Source: Mesocentrotus franciscanus (taxonomy: Eukaryota; Echinodermata; Echinoidea; Camarodonta; Strongylocentrotidae). Taken from it: DNA of 64,000 nt. Position 1 is the first letter of the stretch; each line of letters begins with the position of its first letter. Position numbers and translations under genes: made by a program. Below are positions 44,974 through 54,314 of the stretch, piece by piece. The notes beneath the pieces are model-generated. The model did not search any database and was not told the origin of the DNA. It was given only the letters and a program-made list of their open reading frames with translations. The stretch is from NCBI GenBank assembly GCA_037976565.1, contig CP137680.1:774252-838251 (forward strand), read 5' to 3'.

Positions 44974-45629
44974 TTATGCCTGGATTACATTTGGCCTGCA
45001 ATTAGTCTACGGAGCCCGTATCCTGCCCGTATCCCCTTTTCCGTGTGGCCTCCGTACGGAGGCAGGAGGCGGCCGTGAGATTTTCGTACAGATTCACGGG
45101 CTCCGCGGGGCTCCGCGGCCTCTTCGATTTTGTTTCGCAGAAAGTTATACAAATTTGAAAAGTCGTAAGCCCGTAGTCCGTAGACATGTCGTAGGTGTCA
45201 TTGCACAATCCCGCACGGGCATCGCGGAGGACTCGCACTGATCGTGCAGCAAACGCACGATTTTTCGGTGAACATGGAGGCAAAAAAACGCTTAAAAACG
45301 GCACGGTGGCTGCACCGTCACCGCGCTTTCTCCGCGCAGCCTGTGCACGGAAACTGCACGGGCTCCATACAATTTCCGTGCAGAGGCTGCGGAGACTGCA
45401 CAGCTACTGCATTGAAATTGCACGATTTCCGTACAATCTCAGATCAGCCTCTGTACGAATTTGCCCCGGCCTGCCCCCGAGGGCCAATACAAGAAATGGC
45501 ACGATGCTCGTAGATAATGTAAACACAAACATCGTAGCCCGTAGCCTCCTACGATGCCCCTAAAATCGCACGAAAAATCGTAGACTAATTTATCGTACGG
45601 CGCCGGGGGCAAATGTAATCCAGGCATTA
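44974..45629. mobile_element. GC-rich TIR element, 650 bp, TTA duplication
   Basis: The core 44977-45626 starts TGCCTGGATTACATTTGGCC and ends GGGGGCAAATGTAATCCAGGCA, nearly perfect inverted repeats of about 20 bp. TTA is on both sides, compatible with a PIF/Harbinger-type 3-bp target. The interior is GC-rich with many short CGTAC/GTACG and CCGTGCA-like words. Frames inside it are CpG-driven and do not look coding. Confidence 0.75.
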
Positions 45630-45938
45630 TGGAAATAAGTGAAACATTATGATACAAATGCAAATTCTGATAGCATTTTGTATAGATCTAGATGACAGAA
45701 AATCACAGGCAGTATCGCACCTACCCGTAAGAAGGCTGTTGCTGCCAAGCCTTCCGGCAGCCAAAGATTAAGTCAAATTAACACAAAATAGGACTATGGA
45801 CAATGTTTTTTAGCATGCATGGATTCTAAATGTACATCATTCAACTGAGGTACTTATGGACGGTTCTAATGATGGTCACATCAAAACAAGAAAAGAAACA
45901 AATCTTTCATCTTCCATATATACTAGATATAGGAATCT

Positions 45939-46148
45939 GTTGATTCCAATTCCAATGTTTATATATAATTCTTGTACACTAAACTTGCTTATTACCAAAT
46001 ATAGCAATCGTAACATTATATGTTGATTCCATTCCAAAGTTTATATATATACTACTTGAATATGATACTTGCTTATTACCTAATACAGCATGAATAGTAT
46101 TAATCTGTGCAATCCAATTCCTAAGTTTATTCCATTGCTTCACAAATT
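45939..46148. repeat. Tandem repeat, unit about 82-84 bp
   Basis: TGTTGATTCC then TATATATA then CTTGCTTATTACC recurs at 45939 and 46021, with a third partial unit from about 46105. Copies are roughly 75-80 percent alike by eye. It lies downstream of the ornithine carrier stop, likely in its 3' UTR. Confidence 0.75.
46126..46131 (-). terminator. Possible polyadenylation signal of the ornithine carrier
   Basis: TTTATT on the plus strand gives AATAAA on the minus strand, about 680 bp after the stop codon. Other signals may be used. Confidence 0.3.
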
Positions 46149-46513
46149 GCTCTAACATTGCCTTAATAGATTTAGCCTTAGAGGGTGATCTGTGTCCAGT
46201 TAATTTGGCAGTGAGTGATATCACGTCTTCTTATCTTCTTTTCTGAATAAAATGTCTTCATCTGCACAAAAGGCAAAGTGGATGAATGTTTTAAAACATA
46301 TTGCTAGATAAGTTACATAATATCGTGTGAGCTTGTGACATGAGTACAGTTATTAACCCTTAACCCATGAAAGTCTATTAACTGAATAGTAGACCACTAC
46401 AAGTCAACTTTTGTCACAGATATAATGTGTACAAACATATACTCCACACAATGTGGCCATCTATAGCTTCAGTCCGCAGCATATAAAAAGAGTTAATCTT
46501 ACTTTATGCGATA

Positions 46514-46685
46514 AGACCTGGGGCCCGTCTTACAAAGAGTTGATATCAATCGCAACTTATTCGCGATTGATATCAATCGTAACTGTGTACATAAGAGATG
46601 GGAGACTGCAAACTTGTGATTGATTGGAGGACTTACGATTGATTTGGATCAATCGTAACTCTTTGTAAGACAGGGTCCAGGTCTT
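46514..46685. mobile_element. Foldback MITE with CTTACAAAGAGTT ends
   Basis: Left AGACCTGGGGCCCGTCTTAC plus AAAGAGTT, right AACTCTTTGTAAGACAGGGT plus CCAGGTCT. The interior carries GATTGATATCAATCG and CGATTGATTTGGATCAATCG, giving nested hairpins. It lies in the ornithine carrier 3' UTR region. Confidence 0.85.
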
Positions 46686-46688
46686 CAT

Positions 46689-46847
46689 TATGTGGCATGA
46701 ACATTGGTCTTTGATTTGATGACAGGACCTGGTCTATATCTTGTGGTGCTAATGTTGGTCTATCTAATATGGTCTATGATTACATGACAGGACCTGGTCT
46801 ATATCTGGTGCTAATATTGGTCTATCCAATGTGGTCTATGGTTTCTC
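46689..46847 (-). repeat. Tandem duplication covering the end of the ornithine carrier CDS
   Basis: Two full units (about 46721-46785 and 46786-46847) and a partial third share GACAGGACCTGGTCTATATC, GGTCTATC and ATGGTCTATG. The last dozen codons and the stop lie in one unit. The adjacent unit, read in the matching frame, encodes NHRPY-stop-IDQH-stop beside the real NHRPHWIDQY-stop. Confidence 0.85.
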
Positions 46848-46947
46848 ATCCATGATCTACTAGCTTCATATGCAAGCAGCATAGCAGCATTGGCAGGGAA
46901 AGCTCGTATAATGCAGGGATAGACACCGTTGAATAGTGATGATACAC
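46811..46947 (-). CDS. SLC25A15: Ornithine carrier exon 5, residues 282-326
   Basis: Acceptor TTAATTAAAG precedes 46947. It encodes LFNGVYPCIIRAFPANAAML, the last transmembrane helix, and ends at TAG (46813-46811). The final codons belong to the tandem duplication. Confidence 0.92.
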
Positions 46948-49900
46948 CTTTAATTAATAGTGAGAAAAAGAAGAAGTAACAAGGTATTTGTTTTTTATTT
47001 CCAGCTGAAAGTATGGTTGTCCATTAGTAGCATTTATCAATGGAAGTGATAGTTTAAAACGGCTTTAAAAAAAAAACTTGTATTAAATTGACTTCATATT
47101 TTGAACACCTTTTCCCCTTCTATTAACATGTAATAGCATTTGAATGAGAGTATGTACCATCATGTTGTGAGTCAATTTTTTTTAACAAAATATGAACATT
47201 AATCAAAAACTTACATTCCTCTTTTTGTAGATTTTAAAAACTGTCTCAAAGCTCTTTGGATGCGCATAGGGACGTGATAATGTGATATGCGCTATACAAG
47301 AATATTATTATTGTTATTCAATTTTCATTCAAAGCCACTTTCTATCAAATTTGAGCTTCTGTTAAAGGAGAAACTAGTGAGAACAACAAAATTAAGAGCT
47401 ATCTATAACACTACTCACCCTCAACCTTGAGCATTTTGGTGAAAGTTGGAAGGAAACCAGGCATCTTGCCTACTAGAGACTGGACTTGAATTCTTGATTT
47501 GACGACATCAATGGGATAGATAGCTATCCATAGAGATGCACCTGCTATACCACCTGCTACTGTTAACCTAGCAAAACCTGTCATGGTGAGCAACAAGAGA
47601 CACCAAAAGCAGTGATTGTTAGTTTTGACCTTCACAATGTTTCTCAAGAAGCACAAGGTAGAGAGTAATACTCTAGTCATACCATGATACCAATGAGACC
47701 GAAATCAGAATGAAACATGAAAAATTACTAAAATATAATGGCAGAGAAATGGTCAGTGTAAATTCAGGTTGGGAGTTAGTTTGGCATTGTGACACACAAT
47801 AACATCATCATCTGACTACTGGCTTCAGCTGCAATTCAGCATGCTACACCAAAGCCTACTCATGGGAGTCCTAATGATCAGTGTGTACATAGTAAGTTGC
47901 TTATTATCACATCACACCGATCTGTCATAATGATATCAGTAGCATTCAAATACTGCTATTGTTGCCACTACTAAATATGCTAAAGAAAATCTGGAGGTCT
48001 GCTAATTAATAGAATTCCAGAAATAAAAGTCAAGATCAGACTCAAATACACATATTTCATATTTTTATTGGTTAATATAGGTCAACAATAATAATAATAG
48101 TGGAGTCTTCTATTTTGTATAGCGCTCATGTCTGGCACATTGCCACTCCTAGCGCTCCATAAATATTACCCTGGCTTTAGCACAGCTGCCATTACAGCGT
48201 TCCAGGAATTCTCGCTATCCCCAAACCCATAAATGCCGGGATGTGCACCTCTTGGATGTAATTTCGAGCCACTATGGCATGCGCAGAATACGTATCCAAG
48301 AGCTATTTCTAGATTCTTCTCGTCAGCTGCTCCTGAATTACTTGGATTTTTTTTTCTGTTCGAGAAGATTTACTTAGGGAATTTGTTGTTTTGCCTTTCG
48401 AGCAACTTTTTCCAGGTCGCGCGCTGTGCAGGATTTGTTGGGAATTTTACCTAAGTAACATCTCACATTTACGATATCTCTGAAGGTTTTTATGGTTATT
48501 TTTGTGTGACCAGCAAACAGCAGATTCACAGTATCGCACCATTTTCCAACTGACAATTCAGTTTGTAAAAGATAGCAAATTGCTTACGATATACTATCAT
48601 GAAAACTGAAGACGAAGTGAAAGGTAGCACATCCAACTATTGCAATGCATATAGAGTCTAGCTCTGTAACTACCGGCAGCCGCACAAGCTGCTGGCCAAG
48701 ACCGGTCACACAGTTCAGCTGCACAAAATTGACTGGAAGTGACTAAGTCACAAGCTATCCCAGAGTGCATTTGAAATAGGGGCATGAAAGTAAAACATCC
48801 GGGCGCATCCGGGCGCATCCGGGCGCATCCGGGCGCATCCGGGCGCATCCGGGCGATAGCGAGAATTAATTTCTGCCAGGTACCTATTTACCTCGCCTGG
48901 GTGGAGCGTGGCAAATGTAGATTAATGTCTTGCCAAAGGACATTAGTGTGGCACCAGGGATTGGTACCCTGCACCTTGTGGTTGGCATTCCTGAGACATC
49001 CACTGGACTACTGATAGCTTCTACTTACTTAAATCTTCTTTTGTTTTTCCTGGTGGTGTAAGTAACGTCTTGCTCATCTCATAACCAAAGAAGAATGCAA
49101 AGTACCCCGGCATTTCTCTTAACCATGTACTAGTGAGACCTTGAAACAAGCCTAAAGGACCATCTGTACGAATAAGATCTTTAGTTACTTGCCATGGCCC
49201 TCTGTAGGAAGATAAAAATAAGGGGGAACAAAAAAGTTAAGAGGTCTGACATCGCCTCAACTCAACATCTGGCTCAAGACTGAACATTTTGGACAACCAC
49301 CATCAACTCAATTAGAAAGGGTCAGATAGGACCCATAGAACCACAACAAGGAACTTATCATTAATTAACTTTCTTAATTTGTAAGAGAACCAATTTGACC
49401 AATCAGTATTGGATAGGATTTTATTCATTTATCTATTCATTCATTTATTTAGACAATTTAATTTAATCTGTGGCCTTGTCAGTGGCTAAAACATTTTTTT
49501 TACAAGAAGGCAGTGTAAAAACAATTTCATTACACAAAATCATAAATTAAGGTACACAAAGCATAACAAATCAAGACATAGTAAGAGAGAAATGTAATCA
49601 AACCATTTAATGATTAAAACCCCTCTAAAGTGTTGGGAGCCCCAAATTCGCCAAAATTTTATCGCAAAATTTCACTTAAATTGTATCATAATGAAAGAGA
49701 ATGTAATTCAAGACACACTTCTGCAAAGATTTCAAAATGTGTTTGAAGACAAATATTGATAAAAGAATACATAATTAGGGTTTTCTGTTATATGCAGAAA
49801 ACCTAAATTTTGTATTCTTTCATCAATATTCGACTTCAAACACATTTGTTTTGAAAATCCTTGCAGAAATGTGTCTTAAATGACATCCTCTTTTACATTA

Positions 49901-51900
49901 TGATACAATTTAAGTGAAATTTTGACATCACATTTTTGAGGCTCCCAACACTTGAGAGGTGCTTTAAGTAAGAGTAACACTAAAAATAGTGAAATGACAC
50001 TTTGCTCATGCTATTCAGAACTACAAGATCTAGAAAATACATTATGAACATAATCTAGACATACAAGTGAAAAGCAGTGTGGAAAAGAGTCTTACACTTT
50101 CTTGATAACAGAGTCTGACGTTGACATAATCTCACTCATAGCTTGCATACGGCATTTGATGAGCTCTGTCGGACATAGCACCAGTGATGAGAAGAAGGCT
50201 GCACATGACCCACTAAAAGCCTTCTGAACATTTGTCAGGTCTCTCTCATGTTGTGTACCCACAACCCGGCAGACAGCCTTTTGGCATAGTCCATAGCACA
50301 TAAATAGACATGCTGTTTCTCCAACAATGGCAGCTAGAGCAGGAGTGGTACCTTCAAACAAACCTCTAGCTCCTTCCCGACCCACAGTGTCTTTCAGACA
50401 ATGCATTGATGACCTATACAGTTGAGGGTATGTCTGCATTTTCACTTTGATCGTGTCAAATGGTTGTCCCACAAATGTGCAAGCTACTCCACCTGTAACA
50501 AACAAACAACAAAATGACATTTCTAAACATATTATTCACTTTTTTTTAACTAAAATATATTTACTTCCTCCATATTGAACATGATATGAGACATATGGTG
50601 TTCAAAGATTATAAGTTATAATAATAAAGTACATTAAAGAATTTCAAATTATCTGTAAAAAAGCATTTTATTCATCTTGCCATTAAGACAGGATAGTCTT
50701 GAAGTTCAGTTTCCATTTGAATCAACTCCCAGTTTCTCTCTCTTTCCTCCTTTGTTATTGTGCCTCCATCCCTACACTTCCGCAGTCCTTCTCTTTCTCT
50801 CTCTGCCTTTTCTTTTTTTCCTTTTTTTCTCTTTCTTTTTTCCTTTCTATATTTATTTCCTTTTCGTCTGTCAGGAGGTAAGCTATATATACCAGGGTAT
50901 ATATTTTTAAAATCCTTGCTCTTTTTTCCAGCTTCATTATTGATATTGATTATTTATTATGTATTATATCTTGTAAAATTTCATTGCATTTGTTTATAAT
51001 GAGTAATGTTAATTTGCTGTATTTATGCTACTTGAGTTGTAATTTATCCTTTTCAACTGTATGTAGTTGTGATGTATTTTCAGGGCCCCATGGAAGAGCA
51101 ACTTTCGAAACATTAATAAATAAGTTTTTACAAATTTAAGCTAGAACAATTTTATTTTCATGGTACTGTCCGTCATAATGCTGTCATATTGACAAGAAAC
51201 AAAGTCATCATCAACCCCCCAAAAAAAACGGTACAGTACTTCAATACAGGTCTTTAGTAATTGTGGGAGTTATCCACCTGGAATGACAGAAAGAGCAGGA
51301 TTTGGGTTACATTTTGTCTCAATCAGATAATCTCTTCAGGCTCCATCAAAGGCATGATCCATCTCAGGTTTTATTCCAAATTTCAAAGGTCCCTTTTTCT
51401 CTCTAATTAAACATTGATTCATGATTTTCAAGTCATTAACACTACATTGAATTAGTGAAATGGGCTAAGGGATTTATTTGTACCATAACAGAAATACAAT
51501 TCTCATTTGAACTGAAAATTAGCATTGATATTTCCCTAACTGAATATTGATCACTTAACCTTTCAATAATGTTCATGACATTCTATGACAGATTAATGAA
51601 CATCTTAATAATAATAAATAATAATATAATATGTCTTGTTTACACATGGTAGCCTCATCAGTATTCATAATGTTCGCCCTGAGGGAAGTGCATTCATATT
51701 ATTACTCCTGCTTTCCTAAACTACTTTCTGATCTACTACAATTTCTTTTTTAAAGACTCGATTTCTAGTCTAGACTTTACCGTACCTATAGCACCAGCTG
51801 CGAAATCTACGGATGCCTCATACAGTTCTATCATTCTATTTGATGGGGTCAGCGGAGCAGGTTGACCTGAGCCATGTGATGGTGACGGCACTCCCTCCAT
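46811..51900 (-). CDS. SLC25A15: Mitochondrial ornithine carrier (SLC25A15/SLC25A2-like), 5 coding exons, 326 aa
   Basis: This would exchange cytosolic ornithine (and related basic amino acids) for citrulline or protons across the inner mitochondrial membrane. Exons in coding order: 51900-51786, 50492-50096, 49201-49029, 47577-47419, 46947-46811. They sum to 981 nt with matched phases and GT-AG sites. Three mitochondrial-carrier signatures are present: QPFDTIKVK (P49), CPTELIKCR (P146) and YPIDVVKSR (P250). The substrate-site RE pair typical of ornithine carriers is R199-E200 in STWLREMPGYF. The human protein is about 300 residues; the extra length is an N-terminal Ser/Pro-rich extension of about 22 residues. 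An in-frame ATG at 51834 (M23) gives a family-like start. The C-terminus (NHRPHWIDQY) is unlike vertebrate forms and lies in a tandem duplication. SLC25A2 and SLC25A15 cannot be separated outside vertebrates. Confidence 0.94.
47235..47320 (+). mobile_element. SINE tail fragment
   Basis: CAAAGCTCTTTGGATGCG followed by ATATGCGCTATACAAGAATA and (TTA)n matches the tail style of the SINE at 37047-37318. The tRNA head is absent. Confidence 0.5.
47419..47577 (-). CDS. SLC25A15: Ornithine carrier exon 4, residues 229-281
   Basis: Encodes the start of the third repeat: LTVAGGIAGASLWIAIYPID and VVKSRIQVQS, followed by GFLPTFTKMLKVEG. Donor GTGAGT. Confidence 0.94.
48211..48863. mobile_element. 653-bp TIR element inserted in the SINE
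   Basis: The ends CTCGCTATCCCC and GGGCGATAGCGAG are inverted. AATT flanks both sides (GGAATT and AATTAATT), consistent with a short duplication. The right end is a perfect GGGCGCATCC minisatellite. No transposase frame. Confidence 0.65.
48796..48855. repeat. (GGGCGCATCC)n minisatellite
   Basis: Five identical 10-bp units (48801-48850) with partial units on each side; it includes part of the element's right terminal repeat. Confidence 0.95.
49029..49201 (-). CDS. SLC25A15: Ornithine carrier exon 3, residues 171-228
   Basis: Acceptor ATCTTCCTACAG, donor GTAAGT. Encodes GPWQVTKDLIRTDGPLGLFQ, the matrix helix of repeat 2, and STWLREMPGYFAFFFGYE, helix 4 with the R199-E200 pair. Confidence 0.94.
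49614..49967. mobile_element. TTAA-flanked palindromic element, 346 bp
   Basis: Core 49618-49963 with ends AACCCCTCTAAAGTGTTGGG and CCCAACACTTGAGAGGTGCT, and TTAA on both sides. Almost the whole element is an imperfect inverted repeat around AGGGTTTTCTG...CAGAAAACCT. In ornithine carrier intron 2. Confidence 0.85.
50096..50492 (-). CDS. SLC25A15: Ornithine carrier exon 2, residues 39-170
   Basis: The largest exon. Encodes GGVACTFVGQPFDTIKVKMQ of repeat 1, RGLFEGTTPALAAIVGETA of helix 2, and FFSSLVLCPTELIKCRMQ of repeat 2. Acceptor TTTGTTTGTTACAG; the donor is GTAAGA (50095) or GTGTAAG two bases earlier. Only the former keeps the frame into exon 3. Confidence 0.95.
51075..51135 (+). mobile_element. 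LINE 3' UTR fragment
   Basis: GGGCCCCATGGAAGAGCAAC followed shortly by AATAAATAAG resembles the 3' terminus of CR1/L2-type LINEs. The CT-rich stretch 50720-50870 upstream may belong to it. Confidence 0.5.
51786..51900 (-). CDS. SLC25A15: Ornithine carrier exon 1, residues 1-38
   Basis: The ATG at 51900 is followed by a Ser/Pro-rich extension and IELYEASVDFAAGAIG, the start of helix 1. An acceptor-like AAATTCCAG ends at 51919, so the 5' UTR may be spliced. An in-frame ATG at 51930 lies upstream of that acceptor and is less likely. Confidence 0.82.
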
Positions 51901-52267
51901 GCTTAGCTTCAAAGAAATCTGGAATTTCAAATAGTTTTTTAGTTAAAGTCTGGACTTCAAAAATTACAACAAAAAGATATGTCACATAATCAAACAAAAT
52001 TACAGAGTGCTAGATACGGGCGACAAATAAACGTACACCAGTATTATTACCTTATTGGCAAGGGATATACCCCCTCCCTCCCCGTACTCATTACCACCAT
52101 CCCCTGGAAGATGTGATATGAATCGAAGCTCCACACTCCACACAACCAAAATGTTCCTTCAAGATTGATAAGGTTATTGTCATTATCTTTCTTATGACAA
52201 AATGACAAAGGAAAAAAAACACTGAAGGCCTAGAAGCTCTAGCACGTAAAACTTTAGCTTACAGCCA

Positions 52268-52277
52268 GCGCATGCGC
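52268..52277 (-). promoter_or_regulatory. NRF-1-like site upstream of the ornithine carrier
   Basis: The perfect palindrome GCGCATGCGC fits the NRF-1 core. NRF-1 commonly drives nuclear genes for mitochondrial proteins. It lies about 370 bp upstream of the start codon in a locally CpG-rich stretch, so transcription could begin near here and proceed leftward. Confidence 0.45.
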
Positions 52278-52513
52278 ATTACGTTCTTCCGTCTCAGCCT
52301 CATTTTCGTAATTTGGTGCCTAGCCGAGCCGACATGGGCCCTTTAGATTGGCTATCGCTGGCTCCCATAGGCTCTATGTTATAAGACATTAGTGCGAGGA
52401 GCTAGCTTGCGATTTTCCGTTTTACCGATACCAAAATTATGATATTCCAGTCAAATCTTCTATTTGTTACGATTTTTTCAGCGTCCTTGAAAAGTTAAGT
52501 ATTTCACTTAAGT

Positions 52514-52539
52514 TTAAGACTTACTTAAGTAAGTCTTAA
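52514..52539. repeat. 26-bp perfect palindrome
   Basis: TTAAGACTTACTT/AAGTAAGTCTTAA is perfectly self-complementary. It is flanked by CACTTAAG and CTTAAGTG words and lies in the CTTAAG cluster. Confidence 0.9.
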
Positions 52540-53648
52540 GTGTGAAAAATTCTCATTTTCGTCATATTTAAGGTACAGACTAGAAATTTATTCTGAAATG
52601 TTCGTTGGTTTTTCTATTTTTTGTGTGTGCAATTTCGTGTGTGCGTCACCTATGTGTGAAGTGCGCGTCACCTGTTTAAAGCACGTCATGTCAAAATCTC
52701 TGTGGTGTGACGTAATATTTCGTATTGACTTTGCCATTGAACTTAAGTCGCACTTAAGTCGCGCCTAAGTTAAGTAGGCCCTCTCTCACTTAAATTCGAA
52801 ACAGCTGGAGCGTATCGGCCAATCAGAGCGCGTAACTTCACTGTACATGGCTCAACGGCAGTTCTACGTGCCTAGAGTCTAGTTGAATTTAAAGTCATAG
52901 TCATTTGGAGACATATCATGATCAATTTATTCTGAAGCACTGCCATAAGACAGATAAGGATGTTAATCTGTACTCTGTAGACACAAACTAAGTAAGTTAC
53001 ATTACAGTAGGCCTACGGCGATTAGACTTTAGAGCTGGATCTGGAGACTCTTGTAATTTTTACAACTTAGTTTTTTATCATGTTCATCAATTACATTCTC
53101 TTGTTCAGCTTCTGTGGCGTTGTGGCCCTTCTAAGCTCGTCCATCAGCTTTTAGTGGGACCCAAGTCAAAGGCCTGGCTAGCAATCACACTTAAATTGAG
53201 TCTTGACAGTGCCTTGAGCTGAGCCCCATGCCATGCCCTGGCCTGGTGGCCGATCGTGGGCCTCACACACGTTGCGCAGGCCCGCGGAAGCTGGTTGGAA
53301 AGGACCCGTTGCGTCCCCATTCGGTCACCCGGTTGGTGACTCAAAACATGTAACGTCTGTATGGTCATTCAAGGGTACTAGTATCGATCTTAATTATATC
53401 AGATTGGCTTGATATTGTTCCAATTCATCAAAACAAAGTAAATCTTACACATCTATGTTTAAATCTGATTTTATAAGAAGAAAAATGACAGACTTACAAT
53501 ATATGTACCTGCGGCCTGCAACACGATCACGATCAATAACAAGTTGTTCCAATGGTATCTTTAAAAAAAAAATAATAAGGAAAAATTGTATCATTCTTCA
53601 TGCATTCTCATAGATTCGGATGTGTGCTCCCCAAAAAAAATATATATA

Positions 53649-54017
53649 TACCGGCACAGTGGCGGATCCAGGGGGGAGGGGGCCCCCTCCCCTAGAAAAA
53701 AAAACCATGTAAAAACGCCCTTTTGGGAAAAAAAAGAAGATGGGCCCCTCCTGGCGCTCAAGGGGTTGGTGGTGGTGGAAATTTTTTTTCAATTTTTGAA
53801 GGCAAAAAAATATTGTGCTCAACACCCCCCACTGAGCGAAAAATCGACACGATTTTCAAATTTTCAATTTTCGGAGGCAAAAAAAAAAAAAAATTTGCTT
53901 ACTACCCCCACACTGAGTGGAAAATCGGCCGGCACGGTTTTCAAATTTTCGCACAAAGTGGGCCCCTTTTTCGGCCCCCTCCCTTGCCGCCGGCTTGGAT
54001 CCGCCCCTGTACCGGCA
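53649..54017. mobile_element. hAT-type MITE, 353 bp, with exact 8-bp TSD
   Basis: The core 53657-54009 starts CAGTGGCGGATCCAGG and ends CTTGGATCCGCCCCTG. TACCGGCA is duplicated exactly on both sides (53649-53656, 54010-54017), the hallmark of hAT insertion. Inside, a segment of about 70 bp containing AATCG and TTTTCAAATTTTC is tandemly duplicated. No transposase. Confidence 0.93.
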
Positions 54018-54122
54018 TATATAATAATAAGTTTCAAATGCGAGATTTAATTATAAACAATATCACCCTTTTTTCAACAAAGTGTGAGATGTTCGCCAAA
54101 TAATTAATGAAGTCTTAATACT

Positions 54123-54314
54123 AGAGGATTATGTTATATTTGATCTTAATTAAGGGTATCTTCTTTCATCTTATTTGTTTATAGACCGTGATCATTGTTG
54201 AAGTCTACTGATCGACCGACACAAATAGCCAGATCTTATTTATGATCACGGTCTATAAACAAATAAGATAAAAGAAGATACCCTTAATTAAGATCAAATA
54301 TAACATAATCCTCT
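54123..54314. repeat. Long hairpin, 73-bp arms, 46-nt spacer
   Basis: Arms 54123-54195 and 54242-54314 are reverse complements with one mismatch in 73. The arm starts AGAGGATTATGTTATATTTG and ends ATAGACCGTGATCAT. The near identity means a young or selected structure. No flanking target duplication is evident. Confidence 0.93.

Larger units (their letters stand above)
48086..49018 (-). mobile_element. tRNA-type SINE split by a later insertion
   Basis: On the minus strand the degraded tRNA head (AGTAGTCCAGTGGATG) and core (CCCAGGCGAGGTAAATAGGT) lie at 49018-48864. The 3' half (GAGCGCTAGGAGTGGCAATG, AGCGCTATACAAAATAGAAG and an ATT tail) lies at 48210-48086. The break coincides with the TIR element 48211-48863. 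In ornithine carrier intron 3. Confidence 0.75.
51931..53648. other. 5' region of the ornithine carrier and intergenic
   Basis: It includes the promoter candidate, a cluster of CTTAAG-containing palindromes (52495-52800) and a GC-rich patch (53100-53350) that I cannot identify. A 50-nt stretch on the minus strand (53558-53509) has acceptor and donor sites and an open frame. It may be a non-coding exon or chance. Confidence 0.4.

Noticed and set aside
45002..45663. Several overlapping frames of 74-122 codons on both strands
   Set aside because: They lie inside a GC-rich TIR element where stop codons are rare; translations are Arg/Cys-rich and not family-like.
53509..53558. 50-nt minus-strand stretch with acceptor, donor and open frame
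   Set aside because: Too short to assess. Joined to the ornithine carrier first exon it meets a stop, and it lies upstream of the likely promoter.
53586..54103. 126- and 154-codon frames
   Set aside because: They cross a non-coding hAT MITE with exact target duplications.
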